A stretch of 6,957 bases of DNA, taken from positions 1-6,957 of the forward strand of contig JAFNWZ010000117.1 of NCBI GenBank assembly GCA_017379255.1. Direction: 5' to 3'. The notes below the pieces were generated by a model, which saw only the letters and a program-made list of their open reading frames with translations, was not told where the DNA came from and made no database searches. The first letter of the stretch is position 1. Each line of letters begins with the position of its first letter. Made by a program: the position numbers and the translations under genes. This stretch comes from Akkermansia sp. Lineage in GTDB: Bacteria; Verrucomicrobiota; Verrucomicrobiia; Verrucomicrobiales; Akkermansiaceae. Positions 5,689-6,957 of this stretch are shown here, piece by piece.

Positions 5689-6483
5689 TTATTGTCCATT
5701 GCCGAGGCGCTCAGCCAGATACTCCGGCAGCCCCACGGCCAGCACGGCCTGCTGGGCAGAGGCGACATCATATTCCACGCGCCGCAGGGTAACGGTGGAC
5801 GCTTCTGTATCGAAAATAGCATAGCAGGCGCGGGGATCGCCATCGCGCGGCTGCCCTACGGAGCCCACATTGATGAAATATTTCAGACCGGGCTGCAACG
5901 GCACCACCGTCTGGCCTTCTGCCCGGAGCTGCTGCCAGTATTCATGCAGCTCCACGGAGCGGCGACCGTCCCAGGTGAACACGCGGGGCTGGTGGGTGTG
6001 CCCATGGAAACAAAGCGGCAGGAACTGGCGGTTAAAATTACCTACTGCGTCATTGGCATTAAGGATATAATTCCACGCCTGCGGCTGGTCCAGGCAGGAA
6101 TGCACCATGACGAATTTGGAGCGTTCAATACGCTGCAACGGCAGGCGGCGCAGCCATGTGAGGCTGTCATCGTTGATGCAGGAGGCATTCCACTCCATGG
6201 CCTGGCGCGCCAGAGGATTCATCCGCACCTCCAGCTCCCTGCGCATGTCAGGGTCTCGCAAAGCCAGAGCAAAGCGCACCACCTCCTCATCATGATTTCC
6301 CTTGACCACCGGGCATCCGATGGCGCGGATTTCATTCACACATTCCTGGGGGTAGGCGTTATAACCCACCACATCCCCAAGGCATACCACATCCGTGCAT
6401 TGCTCGCACTGATAATCTGCCATAACGGCATAAAGCGCGTGCAAATTGGAATGAATATCACTGATGACCGCAGTTTTCGGCAT
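5689..6483 (-). CDS. Calcineurin-like metallophosphoesterase
   Basis: The 264-residue protein starting at ATG 6483 carries every motif of the calcineurin-like fold: SDIHSN (8-13; Asp9, His11), GDVVGY (36-41; Asp37), GNHD (62-65; Asn63, His64), MVHS (His128) and GHTH (161-164; His162, His164). The short form with SDIHSN at the N-terminus resembles YfcE/MJ0936-type phosphodiesterases and bacterial relatives of serine/threonine phosphatases. It should be a cytosolic dinuclear metal enzyme of unknown substrate. I chose ATG 6483 because family members begin a few residues before the first beta strand. An in-frame ATG at 6630 would add 49 residues of low-complexity, non-domain sequence but has a much better ribosome binding site (GAGG, 5 nt away). 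The gene heads the probable operon with the permease and HAD genes. Confidence 0.9.
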   Translation of the reverse strand: MPKTAVISDIHSNLHALYAVMADYQCEQCTDVVCLGDVVGYNAYPQECVNEIRAIGCPVVKGNHDEEVVRFALALRDPDMRRELEVRMNPLARQAMEWNASCINDDSLTWLRRLPLQRIERSKFVMVHSCLDQPQAWNYILNANDAVGNFNRQFLPLCFHGHTHQPRVFTWDGRRSVELHEYWQQLRAEGQTVVPLQPGLKYFINVGSVGQPRDGDPRACYAIFDTEASTVTLRRVEYDVASAQQAVLAVGLPEYLAERLGNGQ

Positions 6484-6496
6484 AGGTAACTCATAT

Positions 6497-6525
6497 CTTA
6501 TACCATAATCATCCCTTCTCTGCAA
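6497..6525 (-). promoter_or_regulatory. Candidate promoter for the phosphatase operon
   Basis: On the minus strand TTGCAG (6525-6520) and TATAAG (6502-6497) are 17 bp apart. The -10 box is good; the -35 box matches only its first three bases. Transcription would begin near 6491, leaving a leader of about 8 nt before ATG 6483. If this promoter is used, the longer start at 6630 is not transcribed from it. Confidence 0.4.
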
Positions 6526-6567
6526 GTCCTGAATTTGAGCTTTTGCATTCCCTTGGGGGCTGTGCAC

Positions 6568-6797
6568 TGCCTCAAAAATAATCGAACCCAACGAGGAATC
6601 GCCGCTTCTCTTGCGGTGATGAAGTTTCATGGTTGCCTCAAAATTAAAAGCACTATAATACTTACATGCACTTAATGATGAGAGTTGGGCACCGAGGTAA
6701 CTTGGGGCTTGATTAGACCAGCAAACCGGACATCCTAAAGTCTGATTAATTTTTTGGTGTCCCCCCTTGGGTTCATTTTATTTTGAGGCAATACATA
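6568..6797. repeat. Three diverged copies of a TTTTGAGGCA-centred repeat
   Basis: Minus-strand copies lie at about 6562-6597 and 6633-6650, and a plus-strand copy at 6762-6797. The first and third align over 36 bp with about 27 identities, sharing TTGGGTTC and TTTTGAGGCA. The second shares only the core but forms a perfect 12-bp inverted repeat with the third: TTGCCTCAAAAT at 6633-6644 and ATTTTGAGGCAA at 6780-6791. The 159-bp span between these arms could be a small non-autonomous element, or the copies could be sites for one regulator. No target duplication is evident. Confidence 0.5.
6728..6762. repeat. Imperfect hairpin in the divergent intergenic region
   Basis: GGACATCC (6728-6735) pairs with GGTGTCC (6756-6762) with one bulged T, around a 20-nt AT-rich loop that includes a run of six T. 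It lies inside the 159-bp span bounded by the inverted TTGCCTCAAAAT repeats. The position of the T-run, within the loop, argues against a terminator. Confidence 0.3.
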
Positions 6798-6821
6798 TTT
6801 AGCAGCTTGCACAATTCCGCA

Positions 6822-6850
6822 TTGACGAAGCAAACCCCATTTGTTAGTGT
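6822..6850 (+). promoter_or_regulatory. Candidate promoter for the exported-protein gene
   Basis: TTGACG (6822-6827) matches five of six -35 bases and is 17 bp from TAGTGT (6845-6850), a weak -10 box. The 13-nt hairpin GTTGC-AAA-GCAAC (6849-6861) overlaps the end of the -10 box and may lie at the transcription start. ATG 6884 follows 33 bp after the -10 box. Confidence 0.35.
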
Positions 6851-6883
6851 TGCAAAGCAACTCGACTCTGCCTTACACGCACC

Positions 6884-6957
6884 ATGCCCGAATCTCGCCT
6901 TGTCCTCTTCCTCCTTGCCCTGTTCTGCCCCTCCTATGCCCTCCACGCAGGCGAACA
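6884..6957 (+). CDS. 5' end of a gene for an exported protein, truncated by the window
   Basis: ATG 6884 opens a frame that runs off the window after 24 full codons. The residues read MPESRLVLFLLALFCPSYAL then HAGE: one basic residue, a hydrophobic core (VLFLLALF) and a probable signal peptidase I site after ALHA. The Cys at position 15 lacks a proper lipobox because Phe precedes it, so a lipoprotein is less likely. The mature part is not visible and its function cannot be given. Strong C bias at third positions supports real coding. There is no Shine-Dalgarno before the start. It is transcribed divergently from the phosphatase operon. Confidence 0.6.
   Translation, partial: MPESRLVLFLLALFCPSYALHAGE

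Noticed and set aside
5671..6489. Plus-strand open frame of 272 codons
   Set aside because: It mirrors the metallophosphatase gene on the other strand, which has all five motif groups.

Overview
The window looks like a bacterial chromosome segment in which a decayed integrative element abuts a tRNA gene next to conserved housekeeping genes. The organism is probably a Gram-negative bacterium with an outer membrane, because it encodes an LptF/LptG-type lipopolysaccharide-export permease. That permease carries an unusual extra N-terminal segment, and most genes lack a clear Shine-Dalgarno sequence. Together these features suggest Verrucomicrobiota, perhaps an Akkermansia relative. This assignment is inference; no rRNA or marker gene is present to prove it.

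Positions 1 to about 840 are AT-rich and hold no convincing intact gene. They contain a possible C-terminal end of a protein entering from the left, a degenerate coding-like stretch (about 333-576) with an apparent frameshift, and an imperfect hairpin. Positions 841-2425 carry a complete two-gene hipBA toxin-antitoxin operon on the minus strand. HipB is an XRE-type repressor/antitoxin and HipA a kinase toxin with its active-site motifs intact. Upstream of hipB is a well-formed promoter whose -35/-10 spacer is filled by one arm of a perfect 14-bp inverted repeat, the probable HipB operator.

Positions 2580-3119 encode a tyrosine recombinase that has lost its middle. The start of the core-binding domain is joined in frame to the last third of the catalytic domain, so it should be inactive. 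Just upstream (3151-3235) is a cluster of CGTGTGACAC-like repeats at roughly 12-bp spacing, plausibly recombinase arm sites. The element lies against the 3' end of tRNA-Pro(UGG), a usual place for integration.

Positions 3246-3560 form a compact tRNA operon on the minus strand: a strong promoter with a GC-rich discriminator, tRNA-Phe(GAA), tRNA-Pro(UGG) and an intrinsic terminator.

Positions 3629-6483 appear to be a minus-strand operon: a calcineurin-like metallophosphatase, an LptF/LptG-family permease and a HAD phosphatase/phosphoglucomutase-like protein, with gaps of 33 and 11 bp. Positions 6484-6883 are a divergent regulatory region containing diverged copies of a TTTTGAGGCA repeat. One copy supplies a Shine-Dalgarno-like site for an alternative upstream start of the phosphatase. 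At 6884 a plus-strand gene for an exported protein begins and runs off the window.

No clearly new multi-gene system is visible. The points most worth a second look are the internally deleted recombinase with its repeat array, the hipBA operator layout, and the TTTTGAGGCA repeats with the alternative phosphatase start.
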